Source: Actinotalea caeni (GTDB lineage: Bacteria; Actinomycetota; Actinomycetes; Actinomycetales; Beutenbergiaceae). Taken from it: 63,117 bases of DNA. The notes under the pieces were generated by a model. That model made no database searches and was not told the DNA's origin. It worked only from the letters and a program-made list of their open reading frames with translations. Position numbers and translations under genes: made by a program. The stretch spans positions 1 through 63,117 of the forward strand of contig NZ_WNXX01000019.1 in assembly GCF_009733795.1 (NCBI RefSeq), written 5' to 3'. Of the stretch, positions 9,162 through 18,428 are shown piece after piece. Within the stretch, counting starts at the first letter, position 1. Each line of letters starts with the position of its first letter.

Positions 9162-10061
9162 CCCAGACGCCTCCGCCGCCAGCCCGGGCAGCGGCGGCAG
9201 GTCGGCGCCGGGCCGGTCGAGACCGGCGTCGTGCGCGGCGGCCAGGGCCTGCTGGACGACGCGCAGCCGGTCCTCGCCGGAGGTCGCCGGGACCTGCGCG
9301 AGCCAGCACGGCACGAGGTCGGCGACGAGGTCGTCGATCGTGGCCGCGAGGTCGTCGTCGTCGAGCGCGTAGGCGACGAGCCGTGGGTCCTCGGGCGAGT
9401 CGGCGACACCGGCGAGCTGGGCCAGGTCCTGCGCCGAGGCGCGCCAGCGCTCGGCCTGGGCCGCGGCGTCGGCACGGGCCTCGGCCTGCGACCGGGCGGC
9501 GACGACCTCCCAGGCCTGACCGAGAGCGTCGTACGTGCGCACGAGGTCGGCCGCGGGCGCGGGGTCGAGCGCGTCCGGCAGCGCGGGCTCGACGACGAGC
9601 GGCTCCTCACCGAGCGCGGTCGCGAGCTGGTCGGCACGCAGCTGCCGCGACAACGACAGCCCGACGAGCAGCCCCGCCGCGCCTGCGTCGGCATCCGCGG
9701 CGGCGGCGCGGTCCTGCGCCGCGGCCGCGGTCAGCTGCGCGAGCACGTCGTCGGCGTCGCCGCGCGGTGCGAGCTCCTGGGCGTACCTGCCGCTGGGCCG
9801 CCACACGCCGCCGAGCACCTGCAGGTGCGTGCGCGCGTCGGCGGCGACGGCGGCGAGCACCTCGGCGACGTCGCCGTCGGCCTGGGCGAGCGCGTGCTCG
9901 GCGACCTCGGCGAGCCGCTCGGCGGTGACCGCCAGCGCCTGCCGCTGCTGCTCCGCGGGGCCCGGCTCGGCGGGTGCCGGATCGGTCGTCTCCAGCCGCA
10001 CCGAGCCGCAGCCGGTGAGCAGCGTCGCCGCGAGGGCGAGGAGCACGAGCACGCGACGCAT
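9159..10061 (-). CDS. ferritin-like lipoprotein (DUF4439 type)
   Basis: This 300-residue protein has a lipoprotein signal MRRVLVLLALAATLLTGC with cysteine 18 in the lipobox L-L-T-G-C, so it is probably anchored to the outer face of the membrane. The mature part is very Ala/Glu/Leu-rich and helical. Its C-terminal half (about residues 165-300) has the helix pattern of the DUF4439 ferritin-like domain (LLVGLSLSRQLRADQL..., DALGQAWEVVAARSQAEARA). Homologues sit between proS and rimP in many actinobacteria (Rv2844 region in M. tuberculosis). The function is unknown and no clear di-iron motif is seen. The ATG at 10061 is chosen because it gives an intact signal peptide. Confidence 0.8.
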   Translation of the reverse strand: MRRVLVLLALAATLLTGCGSVRLETTDPAPAEPGPAEQQRQALAVTAERLAEVAEHALAQADGDVAEVLAAVAADARTHLQVLGGVWRPSGRYAQELAPRGDADDVLAQLTAAAAQDRAAAADADAGAAGLLVGLSLSRQLRADQLATALGEEPLVVEPALPDALDPAPAADLVRTYDALGQAWEVVAARSQAEARADAAAQAERWRASAQDLAQLAGVADSPEDPRLVAYALDDDDLAATIDDLVADLVPCWLAQVPATSGEDRLRVVQQALAAAHDAGLDRPGADLPPLPGLAAEASG

Positions 10062-10156
10062 GACCCCGATCCTGTCACGCGGACCGGCCCGCACCCGCCG
10101 CCGCTCCGGCCGCGGCCGCGACCCGCCGTGGACGTGCACGCGGGGTCGGAGCCACG

Positions 10157-10162
10157 TAGGCT
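10157..10162 (+). promoter_or_regulatory. -10 element (TAGGCT) for the rimP-nusA-ylxR-infB block
   Basis: TAGGCT lies 32 nt before the rimP ATG. Unlike most genes here, a leader with a perfect AGGAGG (10185-10190) separates them, so this transcript is leadered. Confidence 0.5.
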
Positions 10163-10194
10163 GGTCGGACCCACAACTGCACACAGGAGGCACG

Positions 10195-10692
10195 ATGGCG
10201 AACGATCTCGCCGCGCGACTGCGCGAGGTCCTCGACCCGGTGGTCGCCGCATCCGATCTGTACCTGGAGGGCGTCGAGGTCACCGGACCGGCACGACGCC
10301 GCCTGGTGCGCGTCACGGTCGATCTTCCCGACGGCCCGGGCGGCGTGGGTTCCGACAGGCTCGGGGACGTCTCGCACGCCGTCTCCGAGGCGCTGGACGG
10401 CGTCCACGACGCTCTCGAGGGTTCCTACCTGCTCGAGGTGACCACTCCGGGTGTCTCCCGGCCGCTCACCGAGGCCCGCCACTTCCGGCGTGCCGAGGGG
10501 CGACTGGTGACCGTGCACACGGCCGAGGGGTCGGTGACCGGTCGTGTCGTCGCGGTCGACGCCGACACCGTGCACCTGGACGAGGAGCGCCGCAAGGGCG
10601 GCCCGGTGCGGCACGAGGTGCCGCTGGCGACGATCACCAAGGGCTGCGTCGAGGTCGAGCTCCGGCGCGCGGGCGAGGACGGGGAGGCCTGA
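10195..10692 (+). CDS. rimP: ribosome maturation factor RimP
   Basis: This 165-residue factor for 30S subunit maturation has an N-terminal alpha/beta domain starting [20 protein letters not shown]. The signature [20 protein letters not shown] is followed by a C-terminal SH3-like barrel ([20 protein letters not shown]). AGGAGG at 10185-10190 sets the ATG. The stop is separated from the nusA ATG by one base, so the two are translationally coupled, as in most bacteria. Confidence 0.96.
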   Translation: MANDLAARLREVLDPVVAASDLYLEGVEVTGPARRRLVRVTVDLPDGPGGVGSDRLGDVSHAVSEALDGVHDALEGSYLLEVTTPGVSRPLTEARHFRRAEGRLVTVHTAEGSVTGRVVAVDADTVHLDEERRKGGPVRHEVPLATITKGCVEVELRRAGEDGEA

Positions 10693-10693
10693 C

Positions 10694-11704
10694 ATGGACA
10701 TCGACATGGCCACGCTGCGGATGGTCGAGCGCGAGCGGGAGATCCCGCTCGACGTGCTCGTCACCGCGATCGAGCAGGCGCTGCTGTCGGCCTACCACCG
10801 CACGCCCGGCGCCTACCCGCACGCGCGGGTCGTCCTCGACCGCACGACCGGCCACGTGTCGGTGCTCGCGCGCGAGGTGCTCGAGGCCTCCGAGGACGAC
10901 GCGGACGACAGCGGCGAGCCGCGGCTCGGCCCCGAGTTCGACGACACCCCCGAGGGTTTCGGCCGCATCGCGACCTCGACCGCGCGGCAGGTGATCGTGC
11001 AGCGGCTGCGCGACGCCGAGGACGAGCAGGTGCTCGGCGCGTTCCGCGGCAAGGAGGGCGACATCGTCGCCGGGATCATCCAGCAGGGCGGCGGCCCGCA
11101 CAACGTGATGATCGAGATCGGCGGTGTCGAGGCGACGCTGCCGCAGCACGAGCAGGTGCCGACCGAGACCTACGCGCACGGCGAGCGGATCCGCGCCTAC
11201 GTGCTCGACGTCAGCCGGGGCATGCGGGGGCCGCAGATCACGGTGTCGCGCACCCACCCGAACCTCGTCAAGCGGCTGTTCGCGCACGAGGTGCCCGAGA
11301 TCGCCGACGGCTCGGTCGAGATCGCCGCGATCGCGCGCGAGGCCGGCCACCGCACGAAGATCGCGGTGCGCTCGCGCGTGCAGGGGCTGGGCGCCAAGGG
11401 CGCGTGCATCGGCCCGATGGGGCAGCGCGTGCGGGCGGTCATGGCCGAGCTGCGCGGCGAGAAGATCGACATCGTCGACTTCTCCGAGGACCCGGCGACC
11501 TTCGTGGCGTCGGCGCTCTCGCCCGCCCGGGTGAGCAGCGTCCAGATCGTCGACGCCGAGGCACGCTCCGCGCGGGTCGTCGTGCCCGACTACCAGCTCT
11601 CGCTCGCGATCGGCAAGGAGGGCCAGAACGCCCGCCTCGCCGCGCGACTGACCGGCTGGAAGATCGACATCCGCCCCGACACCGAGGAGCAGGAGGGCGC
11701 CTGA
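10694..11704 (+). CDS. nusA: transcription termination/antitermination factor NusA
   Basis: This 336-residue protein binds RNA polymerase and RNA. It has an N-terminal RNAP-binding domain ([20 protein letters not shown]...), an S1 domain around residues 115-185 and two KH domains. The first KH region contains [20 protein letters not shown] and the second contains [20 protein letters not shown] with its GxxG loop. It lacks the C-terminal acidic repeats of E. coli NusA, as is normal in actinobacteria. Its start lies one base after the rimP stop. It is followed not by ylxR but by about 390 nt of uncertain content. Confidence 0.96.
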   Translation: MDIDMATLRMVEREREIPLDVLVTAIEQALLSAYHRTPGAYPHARVVLDRTTGHVSVLAREVLEASEDDADDSGEPRLGPEFDDTPEGFGRIATSTARQVIVQRLRDAEDEQVLGAFRGKEGDIVAGIIQQGGGPHNVMIEIGGVEATLPQHEQVPTETYAHGERIRAYVLDVSRGMRGPQITVSRTHPNLVKRLFAHEVPEIADGSVEIAAIAREAGHRTKIAVRSRVQGLGAKGACIGPMGQRVRAVMAELRGEKIDIVDFSEDPATFVASALSPARVSSVQIVDAEARSARVVVPDYQLSLAIGKEGQNARLAARLTGWKIDIRPDTEEQEGA

Positions 11705-12017
11705 GCGCCGGCGGCCGCCGCCGCGGCCTCGCGAGGACGCGGGCGGCCGACGAGCGCGTCGTCGCCCTCGGCAGCGACCGCAGCGACCGCAACGGTCTGC
11801 TGACGCTGCTGCGCGCGGGCGACGGCGACGTCGTCCGGCCCGGCCTGCCCGAGCTGGACCGGCACACCTGCGCCGGCTCGACGGCGCCCCCCCGCGTGCG
11901 TCGGGGCCGCCCTCCTCGGCGTCGCCGAGCGCGCCGGAGCCGCGTACCGGCTGCCCGTCCTGGGGTGACGCGGCGCCGCGGGACACGCCCGGGAGCGGTC
12001 GGAGGGTGCCCGGGTAG

Positions 12018-12023
12018 TACACT
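12018..12023 (+). promoter_or_regulatory. possible -10 (TACACT) upstream of ylxR-infB
   Basis: GTAGTACACTGG at 12014-12025 includes TACACT, which fits TANNNT. It lies 70 nt before the ylxR start and just before two small hairpins. It is a plausible internal promoter for ylxR-infB. Confidence 0.35.
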
Positions 12024-12055
12024 GGTCTGCGGGCTTCGCGCCCGATGTCACGATG

Positions 12056-12073
12056 CCCGGTGCGCACACCGGG
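12056..12073 (+). other. 7-bp perfect hairpin in the ylxR leader
   Basis: CCCGGTG-CGCA-CACCGGG forms a perfect stem with a 4-nt loop, just upstream of the GGAGG (12081-12085) that serves ylxR. A smaller GGGC/GCCC hairpin precedes it. It could modulate ylxR-infB expression; no known riboswitch matches. Confidence 0.4.
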
Positions 12074-12092
12074 TGGTCCTGGAGGTCTCGAG

Positions 12093-12386
12093 GTGGTCGA
12101 TACGGCTGCCGCGGGCGACCGGGTCACCGGGATGCGCACGTGCGTGGGATGTCGGAGCAAGGCCCACCGGTCCGACCTGGTGCGCCTCGTCGTGGATCGG
12201 CGAGCCGCGGCCCCGGTCGTGGTGGTCGATCCGCGGGCGGTGATGCCGGGCCGAGGGGTCTGGCTGCACCAGCGGCCGGACTGCCTGGACCGTGCCGAGG
12301 CCCGGCGAGCGATCACGCGCGGTCTGCGTCTCACGCAGGCCGTGTCGCTCGACGAGGTACGGGCATGGTTCGATCAGCACACGTAA
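12093..12386 (+). CDS. ylxR: YlxR family RNA-binding protein (DUF448)
   Basis: This 97-residue basic protein carries the family signature RTCVGCRSKAHRSDLVRLVV, followed by a GRGVWLHQRPDC segment. YlxR lies between nusA and infB in most Gram-positive genomes. It has been described as an RNA-binding factor, with reports of RNase P association or a regulatory role. GTG at 12093 is chosen because GGAGG at 12081-12085 is well spaced before it. The ATG at 12132 (MRTCVGC) is an alternative giving the shorter, more usual N-terminus. A 128-nt gap separates it from infB. Confidence 0.88.
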   Translation: MVDTAAAGDRVTGMRTCVGCRSKAHRSDLVRLVVDRRAAAPVVVVDPRAVMPGRGVWLHQRPDCLDRAEARRAITRGLRLTQAVSLDEVRAWFDQHT

Positions 12387-12514
12387 GACGTCGTTGATCA
12401 TCGACATCAGAGAGCGGGTCAGCAGCCGATGGGCACCCGATGAGCACCGTGCGATGAACAAGCACCAGTAACGACGGTCCGGCCTGTCCCGGTTCGGACC
12501 GAGACAGGAGAAGT

Positions 12515-15268
12515 GTGGCCAAGGTTCGCGTCCACGAGCTCGCCAAGGAGCTCGGCGTCGACAGCAAGACGGTGATGGCGAAGCTCCAGGAGCTCGGGGA
12601 GTTCGTCAAGTCAGCGTCATCCACCATCGAGCCGCCCGTGCAGCGGCGGCTCCGCGAGGCGTTCCCGGCTCCTGCCGAGAAGCCCGCCAAGGCAGACAAG
12701 CCCGCCGAGAAGGCCGCCAAGCCGGCCCCGGCGGCACCCAAGGCACCCGCACCGGCACCCGAGGCGCCCGCGCCGCAGGCGCCGACCCCCGCCCCCGAGG
12801 CGCGCCCGGCCGAGCCGACCCCCGCGCCCAAGCCGGCGGGTCCCGCGCCCGAGCAGCCGAGCACCGAGCGTCCGGCAGCCCAGGACGGCCGCGAGAAGCA
12901 GCGCCCGACCCCGGGCCCGGCGGCCCCGCGCCCGCAGGCGCCCCGTCCGGCCGCGCGCCCGGGCAACAACCCGTTCGCCTCCTCGCAGGGCATGCCCCGG
13001 CCGGGTGGCGGCGGTGGCCCGCGCCCCGGCGGTCCCCGCCCGGGCAACAACCCCTTCGCGTCCTCGCAGGGCATGCCGCGCCCCGGTGGCAGCGGTGGCC
13101 CGCGCCCGGCGGCCCCGCGCCCCGGTGGTCCGCGCCCGACGCCGGGCATGATGCCCGACCGGTCCTCGGTCGGTCGTCCCGGCGCGCCCGCCCGTGGTGG
13201 CGGTGGCGGCGGTCGTGGCGGCGGTGGCCGCGGCGGCGGTCCCGGTGGCGGTTTCGGCGGCGGCCGTCCGGGTGGTCCCGGCGCCGGCGGTGGCTTCGGC
13301 GGCGGTCGCGGTGGCGGCCGTGGCGGTCGTGGTGGCACGCAGGGCGCGTTCGGTCGCGCCGGCGGTCGTCCGGCCCGTGGTCGCAAGAGCAAGCGCGCGA
13401 AGCGGCTCGAGTTCGAGCAGCAGGGTGCGCCGTCGCTCGGCGGCGTCACCGTCCCCCGCGGTGACGGCAACACCGTCATCCGGATCCGCGCCGGCGCCAC
13501 GCTGACCGACTTCGCGGACCGCATCGACGCCAACCCGGCAAGCCTGGTGACCGTGCTGTTCCACCTCGGTGAGATGGCGACGGCGACCCAGTCGCTCGAC
13601 GAGGACACCTTCCAGACGCTGGGCGCCGAGCTCGGCTACGTCATCGAGATCGTGTCCCCCGAGGAGGAGGACCGCGAGCTCCTCGAGAGCTTCGACATCG
13701 ACCTCGAGGCCGAGGAGGCCGCCGAGACCGACGAGGACCGCGAGCCCCGCCCGCCGGTGGTCACCGTCATGGGTCACGTCGACCACGGAAAGACGGCGCT
13801 GCTGGACGCGATCCGGCAGACCGACGTCGCCGGGGACGAGGCCGGTGGCATCACCCAGCACATCGGTGCCTACCAGGTCCACACCCAGCACGAGGGCGAG
13901 GACCGCGCGATCACCTTCATCGACACCCCGGGTCACGAGGCGTTCACCGCCATGCGTGCGCGCGGTGCGAAGGTCACCGACATCGCGATCCTCGTGGTCG
14001 CCGCGGACGACGGCGTGATGCCGCAGACCGTCGAGGCCATCAACCACGTGCAGGCGGCCGGCGTGCCGATCGTCGTGGCGGTCAACAAGATCGACAAGGA
14101 GGGCGCGAGCCCGGACAAGATCCGTGCCCAGCTCACCGAGTACGGCCTGGTCGCCGAGGAGTACGGCGGCGACACGATGTTCGTCGACGTCTCCGCCAAG
14201 CAGCGCATCGGCATCGAGGACCTCCTCGAGGCCGTGCTGCTGACCGCCGACGCCGCCCTCGACCTGCGGGCGAACCCGGACAAGGCCGCGCGCGGTGTCG
14301 CCGTCGAGGCGAACCTCGACCGCGGTCGCGGCGCCGTCGCCACCGTGCTGGTGGAGTCGGGCACCCTGGCGGTCGGCGACTCGATCGTCGCGGGCACCGC
14401 CCACGGGCGTGTCCGTGCCATGTTCGACGAGCACGGCAACAACCTCGACGTCGCGCTCCCGGCCCGCCCGGTCCAGGTGCTCGGCCTGACGTCGGTGCCG
14501 CGCGCCGGTGACACCTTCCTGGTGGCGCCGGACGACCGGACCGCTCGCCAGATCGCCGACAAGCGCGAGGCGGCCGAGCGTGCCGCGACCCTGGCCAAGC
14601 GGCGCAAGCGCGTGTCGCTGGAGGACTTCACCCAGGCGCTCGAGGCCGGCAAGGTCGAGACCCTCAACCTCGTCATCAAGGGCGACGTCTCCGGTGCCGT
14701 CGAGGCGCTCGAGGACGCGCTGCTCAAGATCGACGTGGGCGACGAGGTCGCGCTGCGGATCATCCACCGCGGCGTCGGTGCGATCACGCAGAACGACGTC
14801 AACCTGGCGACGGTCGACAACGCCGTCATCATCGGGTTCAACGTCCGCACCGCACCCCGGGTGGCCGAGATGGCCGACCGCGAGGGCGTCGACATCAAGT
14901 ACTACTCGGTCATCTACCAGGCGATCGAGGACGTCGAGGCCGCCCTCAAGGGCATGCTCAAGCCGGAGTACGAGGAGGTCGAGCTGGGCTCGGCGGAGAT
15001 CCGTCAGGTGTTCCGCTCGTCCAAGTTCGGCAACATCGCCGGTTCGGTCGTGCGCTCGGGCATCATCCGCCGCAACGCCAAGGCACGGCTGCTGCGTGAC
15101 GGGGTCGTCGTCAACGGCGACCTCACGATCGAGTCGCTGCGCCGCGAGAAGGACGACGTCACCGAGGTCCGCGAGGGCTTCGAGTGCGGTATCGGCCTCG
15201 GCTACCGCGACATCGCGGAGGGCGACGTGATCGAGACGTTCGAGGTCCGCGAGAAGCCGCGCGACTGA
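12515..15268 (+). CDS. infB: translation initiation factor IF-2
   Basis: This 917-residue GTPase delivers fMet-tRNA to the 30S subunit. It begins with an N-terminal IF2N subdomain ([20 protein letters not shown]). A long low-complexity linker of roughly 45-290 is Pro/Ala-rich and then Gly/Arg-rich, and includes two copies of [16 protein letters not shown] basic stretch and second IF2N domain follow, then the G domain with G1 GHVDHGKT (420-427) and G4 NKID (524-527), and domains II-IV with the C-terminal fMet-binding domain. The GTG start follows a weak purine-rich site. Long Gly-rich linkers are usual in actinobacterial IF-2; the repeat may vary between strains. Confidence 0.97.
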   Translation: MAKVRVHELAKELGVDSKTVMAKLQELGEFVKSASSTIEPPVQRRLREAFPAPAEKPAKADKPAEKAAKPAPAAPKAPAPAPEAPAPQAPTPAPEARPAEPTPAPKPAGPAPEQPSTERPAAQDGREKQRPTPGPAAPRPQAPRPAARPGNNPFASSQGMPRPGGGGGPRPGGPRPGNNPFASSQGMPRPGGSGGPRPAAPRPGGPRPTPGMMPDRSSVGRPGAPARGGGGGGRGGGGRGGGPGGGFGGGRPGGPGAGGGFGGGRGGGRGGRGGTQGAFGRAGGRPARGRKSKRAKRLEFEQQGAPSLGGVTVPRGDGNTVIRIRAGATLTDFADRIDANPASLVTVLFHLGEMATATQSLDEDTFQTLGAELGYVIEIVSPEEEDRELLESFDIDLEAEEAAETDEDREPRPPVVTVMGHVDHGKTALLDAIRQTDVAGDEAGGITQHIGAYQVHTQHEGEDRAITFIDTPGHEAFTAMRARGAKVTDIAILVVAADDGVMPQTVEAINHVQAAGVPIVVAVNKIDKEGASPDKIRAQLTEYGLVAEEYGGDTMFVDVSAKQRIGIEDLLEAVLLTADAALDLRANPDKAARGVAVEANLDRGRGAVATVLVESGTLAVGDSIVAGTAHGRVRAMFDEHGNNLDVALPARPVQVLGLTSVPRAGDTFLVAPDDRTARQIADKREAAERAATLAKRRKRVSLEDFTQALEAGKVETLNLVIKGDVSGAVEALEDALLKIDVGDEVALRIIHRGVGAITQNDVNLATVDNAVIIGFNVRTAPRVAEMADREGVDIKYYSVIYQAIEDVEAALKGMLKPEYEEVELGSAEIRQVFRSSKFGNIAGSVVRSGIIRRNAKARLLRDGVVVNGDLTIESLRREKDDVTEVREGFECGIGLGYRDIAEGDVIETFEVREKPRD

Positions 15269-15278
15269 GGAGATCGCC

Positions 15279-15725
15279 ATGTCTGACCACCCCCGGGCGC
15301 GCAAGCTCGGCGAGCGCATCCACGAGATCGTGGCGCGCATGCTCGACACCCGTGTCAAGGACCCCCGGCTCGGTTTCGTGACCGTGACCGAGGTCCGTGT
15401 GACGGGCGACCTGCAGCACGCGACGGTCTTCTACACGGTGCTCGGTGACGAGGATGAGCGTGCGGCCAGCGCGGCCGCTCTGGAGTCGGCCAAGGGCCTC
15501 ATCAGGTCCGAGGTCGGCCGCCAGACCGGGGTGCGGCTGACGCCGACCCTGGAGTTCACCCTCGACGCGGTGCCGGAGACGGCGGCGCACCTCGAGGCCG
15601 CGCTGGCGGAGGCCGCCGCACGTGACGCCGAGCTCGCTCGGGCACGTGCGAACGCGGCCTACGCCGGCGAGGCGGACCCGTACCGCAAGCCGGCCGAGCG
15701 CGAGGCCGACGAGCCGGAGGAGTGA
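15279..15725 (+). CDS. rbfA: 30S ribosome-binding factor RbfA
   Basis: This 148-residue KH-fold protein is needed for 16S rRNA 5'-end maturation and cold growth. Family features are [17 protein letters not shown] at the start, [20 protein letters not shown], and [11 protein letters not shown] near residue 90. The C-terminal tail after about residue 110 is acidic and low-complexity, which is common in actinobacteria. It starts 10 nt after infB behind GGAG and ends in a 4-nt overlap (GTGA) with truB. Confidence 0.95.
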   Translation: MSDHPRARKLGERIHEIVARMLDTRVKDPRLGFVTVTEVRVTGDLQHATVFYTVLGDEDERAASAAALESAKGLIRSEVGRQTGVRLTPTLEFTLDAVPETAAHLEAALAEAAARDAELARARANAAYAGEADPYRKPAEREADEPEE

Positions 15726-16612
15726 GCGGCGCCGACGGCGTCGTGCTGGTCGACAAGACGGCCGGCATGACGTCGCACGACGTCGTCGCGCGCGTGCGCC
15801 GGCTGGCCGGCACCCGCAAGGTCGGGCACGCGGGCACCCTCGACCCGATGGCGACGGGGCTGCTGCTGCTCGGCGTCAACCGGGCGACGCGGCTGCTCAC
15901 GTACCTGGTGGGGCTCGACAAGACCTACCGGGCGACCGTGCGGCTCGGGCAGGGCACGGTCACCGACGACGCCGAGGGCGAGGTCACGTCCGCGCCCGGC
16001 GTTCGCGACGTCGAGGAGCAGGCGCTGCACGACGCCGTCGCCGGGCTGACCGGTGCGATCGAGCAGGTGCCGAGCGCGGTCAGCGCGATCAAGGTCGACG
16101 GCCGCCGCTCCTACGCCCGCGTCCGCGCGGGGGAGGAGGTCGAGCTCGCGGCCCGGCCGGTCACGGTGCACGCGTTCGAGGTGCTCGCGACGCGACCCGC
16201 CACCGCGGCCGACGGCACCGCCGTGCTCGACGTCGACGTCGAGGTGGTCTGCTCCAGCGGCACCTACGTGCGGGCGCTCGCGCGCGACCTCGGGGCCGCC
16301 CTCGGCTCCGCCGGGCACCTGACGGCGCTGCGTCGCACCCGCGTGGGTGCGTTCGACGTCGCCGAGGCGGCCTCGCTCGAGGCGATGGCCGACGGCGTGC
16401 CCATGCTCGACACCTCCGACGTCGCCCGGCGGGTGCTCGCCGCGCGCGAGCTCACCGAGGCCGAGACCGCCGAGGTGCGCTACGGGCGTGGCCTCGCGCC
16501 CTCGGGCCGTGACGGCGTGGTGGCCGCGTTCGCGCCCGACGGGCACGTGGTCGCGCTGCTCACCGACCGCGGCGACCGGGCGCGCCCGGTGCTGGTGCTC
16601 GACCCCGCCTGA
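15722..16612 (+). CDS. truB: tRNA pseudouridine(55) synthase TruB
   Basis: This 296-residue enzyme makes pseudouridine 55 in the T-loop of tRNAs. The catalytic aspartate is D41 in [14 protein letters not shown], preceded by [30 protein letters not shown] segment follows, and the C-terminal PUA-like region ends with VLVLDPA. Its GTG overlaps the rbfA stop by 4 nt, indicating translational coupling. In many actinobacteria nrnA and a MATE/dinF gene separate rbfA from truB; they are absent here. Confidence 0.96.
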   Translation: MSGADGVVLVDKTAGMTSHDVVARVRRLAGTRKVGHAGTLDPMATGLLLLGVNRATRLLTYLVGLDKTYRATVRLGQGTVTDDAEGEVTSAPGVRDVEEQALHDAVAGLTGAIEQVPSAVSAIKVDGRRSYARVRAGEEVELAARPVTVHAFEVLATRPATAADGTAVLDVDVEVVCSSGTYVRALARDLGAALGSAGHLTALRRTRVGAFDVAEAASLEAMADGVPMLDTSDVARRVLAARELTEAETAEVRYGRGLAPSGRDGVVAAFAPDGHVVALLTDRGDRARPVLVLDPA

Positions 16613-16633
16613 GGGCCCGCTAGTCCGGTCGGC

Positions 16634-17803
16634 TCAGTCGCCCGGTGCGACGACGCCGCGGAGCACGCGGGTCGTCATGGTCGAGCCGGGCTCGATGCCC
16701 ACGCCGCGCCACCAGGCCGCGAGCTCGGGGCTGCTGCTGCGCCCGACGAGGTTCGCGTACTCGCGCGAGGAGTGCGGGTGCGCTCCGGTCCAGCTGCCGG
16801 TGACGTCGATCGCGCCCTCCGGGGTGCCGCCGATCCGGGCGACCGGGTCGAACGGGTTGCGCACCGACACCACCGTGGTGCCGGGCGGCACCTCGAACGC
16901 ACCGCCGCCCGCGCCGGTGGTGACGACCGACGCGATGTCGTGCCGTGCCCGCAGGTAGGGGTCGGCGACGACGTCGAGCGCGGCGAGGCTGCTCTGGCTG
17001 TGCGTCGCGAGGTGGATCGGCACGCCCGCGGGCACCTCGTCGAGCGCGGCGAGCAGGAGCCGCCGCGTGGGGCTGTCCTTGCCCGAGGCTGCGGCGACCG
17101 CGCCGTAGGCGCCCATCGGGTTGGCGCCGTCCCGGTCGAGCGACCAGTCCTGGGTGCCCGGCGCGAGCACGAGCGCGACCTGGCTGCCGTCAGGTCGGGT
17201 GACGAGGTCGACACGCACCGCGCCGTCGTGGTCGTACATGTCCGCCAGGTCGTGCAGCACGTCCGCCGGTCCGACGGGCGGGGTGTCGCGGATCGGCACC
17301 TCCTCGGTGACGTCGACGACGGCGGTGCGGTCGGCGCGGTCGTCGGCGACCCCGACGAGGCCGTCGACCAGCCGCGGCCCCGCGACGGCGCCCACGAGCG
17401 CCCCGACCGGGCCCCCGACGGCGTGACCCACCAGGCCGAGCAGCAGCCGCCCCGCGCCCCGCGCCCACCCGGCCTCGCGGGCCTCGCGCGCTGCGTGCGC
17501 CGCTGCAGCCGCGGACGTGCCCAGCGTGCCGCCGTCGGTGCTCGCGAGCTCCTGCTCCTCGGCGTCGAGGCCCGCACGGTCGGAGGCGGCGACCAGCGCG
17601 CGGCTCGCACCCCGGACCGACGGCGCGAGGCGCGTCTGCCAGTCCGCCACGAAGCGCTCCCGGTCCGGGCCGGACCAGGGCGCGGTGAGCACCGCCCGGT
17701 CGAGCCGCGTCGCCACGTCGTCGAGCGTCGCCGCGCCGTCGGCCGCGGCCCTGGCCCACGCGCGCAGCGCGCCGACGTCGGCGCCGTGGGTCACGGCGCT
17801 CAC
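16634..17803 (-). CDS. WXG-type N-domain protein with alpha/beta-hydrolase-like C-domain
   Basis: This 389-residue protein is of uncertain function. Residues 1-85 are helical with a W-S-G turn at 43-45, as in WXG100-type proteins. Residues about 115-160 are Gly/Ala/Val-rich (LLLGLVGHAVGGPVGALVGA) and could be a hydrophobic hairpin. The C-terminal part looks like an alpha/beta-hydrolase: strand LVLAPGTQDWS, then HLATHSQSSLAALDVV with S in a T-H-S-Q-S elbow (a G-x-S-x-G variant), and a late PHSSREYANL segment that could supply the histidine. This layout resembles actinobacterial DUF1023-like proteins. It overlaps the upstream gene by 4 nt, so the two form an operon. Secretion by a type VII system is possible but not shown. 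Confidence 0.6.
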   Translation of the reverse strand: MSAVTHGADVGALRAWARAAADGAATLDDVATRLDRAVLTAPWSGPDRERFVADWQTRLAPSVRGASRALVAASDRAGLDAEEQELASTDGGTLGTSAAAAAHAAREAREAGWARGAGRLLLGLVGHAVGGPVGALVGAVAGPRLVDGLVGVADDRADRTAVVDVTEEVPIRDTPPVGPADVLHDLADMYDHDGAVRVDLVTRPDGSQVALVLAPGTQDWSLDRDGANPMGAYGAVAAASGKDSPTRRLLLAALDEVPAGVPIHLATHSQSSLAALDVVADPYLRARHDIASVVTTGAGGGAFEVPPGTTVVSVRNPFDPVARIGGTPEGAIDVTGSWTGAHPHSSREYANLVGRSSSPELAAWWRGVGIEPGSTMTTRVLRGVVAPGD

Positions 17804-18306
17804 CGGAGCAGCTCCGCGACGCGACCGGCGAGGCCGTCGCCGGCGGGGACGGTGCGGATCGCGCCACGGCCGTCGGCCACCATGACGACCGCGTCGCAAC
17901 CCACGCGGGCCGCCAGCGCGGCCGCGGTCTCGCCGACGCCGACGTCGGCGGCCAGCGCCGCCACCTCGACGCCGCCCGGCGCGGGGGCGACGAGCAGCAC
18001 CCGGTCGCGCCCGACCGCCAGCAGCGCGACGAGCGCGTCCGACGTACCCACCGAGACGAGGGCCTCGGCACCGGTGAGGACGTCCCCGACGACGAGGTCG
18101 GCGTCGCGGGGGAGCACCTCGCCGCGCCGCTCCTGCGCGCGCCCCTCCGCCAGCAGCCGCGCGGGCACCGCGGGGTCGGGGACGGGGTCGGGCGGCAGCC
18201 CGAGCGCCGTCGCGACCAGGGTGGCGGCGGCACCCGGGCGCAGGGACAGCAACCAGGCGAGCTCCGCCGTCGTCAGGCGGGTGGCGGGGACGGTCGGCGA
18301 GGACAT
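17800..18306 (-). CDS. hypothetical protein, partner of the WXG-type protein
   Basis: A 168-residue protein rich in Ala, Val and Leu, with no signal peptide or recognised domain. The N-terminus (TRLTTAELAWLLSLRPGAAA) looks like a small helical domain. The middle (VSVGTSDALVALLAVGRDRV..., AALAARVGCDAVVMVADG) reads like alternating helices and strands. It is translationally coupled to the downstream WXG-type gene (overlap at 17800-17803), so a chaperone or partner role is possible. The ATG at 18306 is supported by a TAGCGT hexamer 7 nt upstream. Confidence 0.6.
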   Translation of the reverse strand: MSSPTVPATRLTTAELAWLLSLRPGAAATLVATALGLPPDPVPDPAVPARLLAEGRAQERRGEVLPRDADLVVGDVLTGAEALVSVGTSDALVALLAVGRDRVLLVAPAPGGVEVAALAADVGVGETAAALAARVGCDAVVMVADGRGAIRTVPAGDGLAGRVAELLR

Positions 18307-18313
18307 GGCGCCG

Positions 18314-18319
18314 ACGCTA
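18314..18319 (-). promoter_or_regulatory. -10 element (TAGCGT) for the WXG-type operon
   Basis: Minus-strand TAGCGT ends 7 nt before the ATG at 18306. A leaderless start is inferred. Confidence 0.5.
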
Positions 18320-18375
18320 GGGACGCCGTCGTGGCGCCACCAGGTCACCGAGCCCGGAAGCTTCCGCCTCTTCTC

Positions 18376-18404
18376 TTGACGCCGATACAAACGCGATATA
18401 TCGT
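18376..18404 (+). promoter_or_regulatory. padR promoter with overlapping PadR-type operator
   Basis: TTGACG (18376-18381), a 17-nt spacer and TATCGT (18399-18404) form a good sigma-70-type promoter, rare in this GC-rich window. The perfect 10-bp palindrome CGATATATCG (18394-18403) overlaps the -10. AT-rich sites of this form are typical for PadR repressors, so the downstream gene probably represses itself here. Confidence 0.7.
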
Positions 18405-18428
18405 GAGTGCGTCGTGAAAGGAGTCATC

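Larger units (their letters stand above)
11705..12092 (+). pseudogene. possible frameshifted ORF between nusA and ylxR
   Basis: Right after the nusA stop, one frame runs with a strong coding-type codon bias (…ADERVVALGSDRSDRNGLLT..., ...RPGLPELDRHTCAG...) until about 11885. From about 11897 the bias moves to another frame reading CVGAALLGVAERAGAAYRLP and ending at TGA 11963-11965. The switch coincides with a run of seven C at 11887-11893. A single-base indel in that run would join the two parts into one ORF of roughly 85-90 codons. I do not recognise the product, and no start with a ribosome site is evident. It may be a decayed gene or a sequencing error; the rest of the gap holds promoter-like and hairpin elements. 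Confidence 0.3.

Noticed and set aside
12956-13386. Repeats and GGC-rich tract considered as CRISPR or minisatellite
   Set aside because: They lie in frame within the IF-2 linker and encode the low-complexity segment usual for actinobacterial IF-2.
12617-15358. Long minus-strand open frame over infB
   Set aside because: Shadow of infB; the translation has no recognisable domain.
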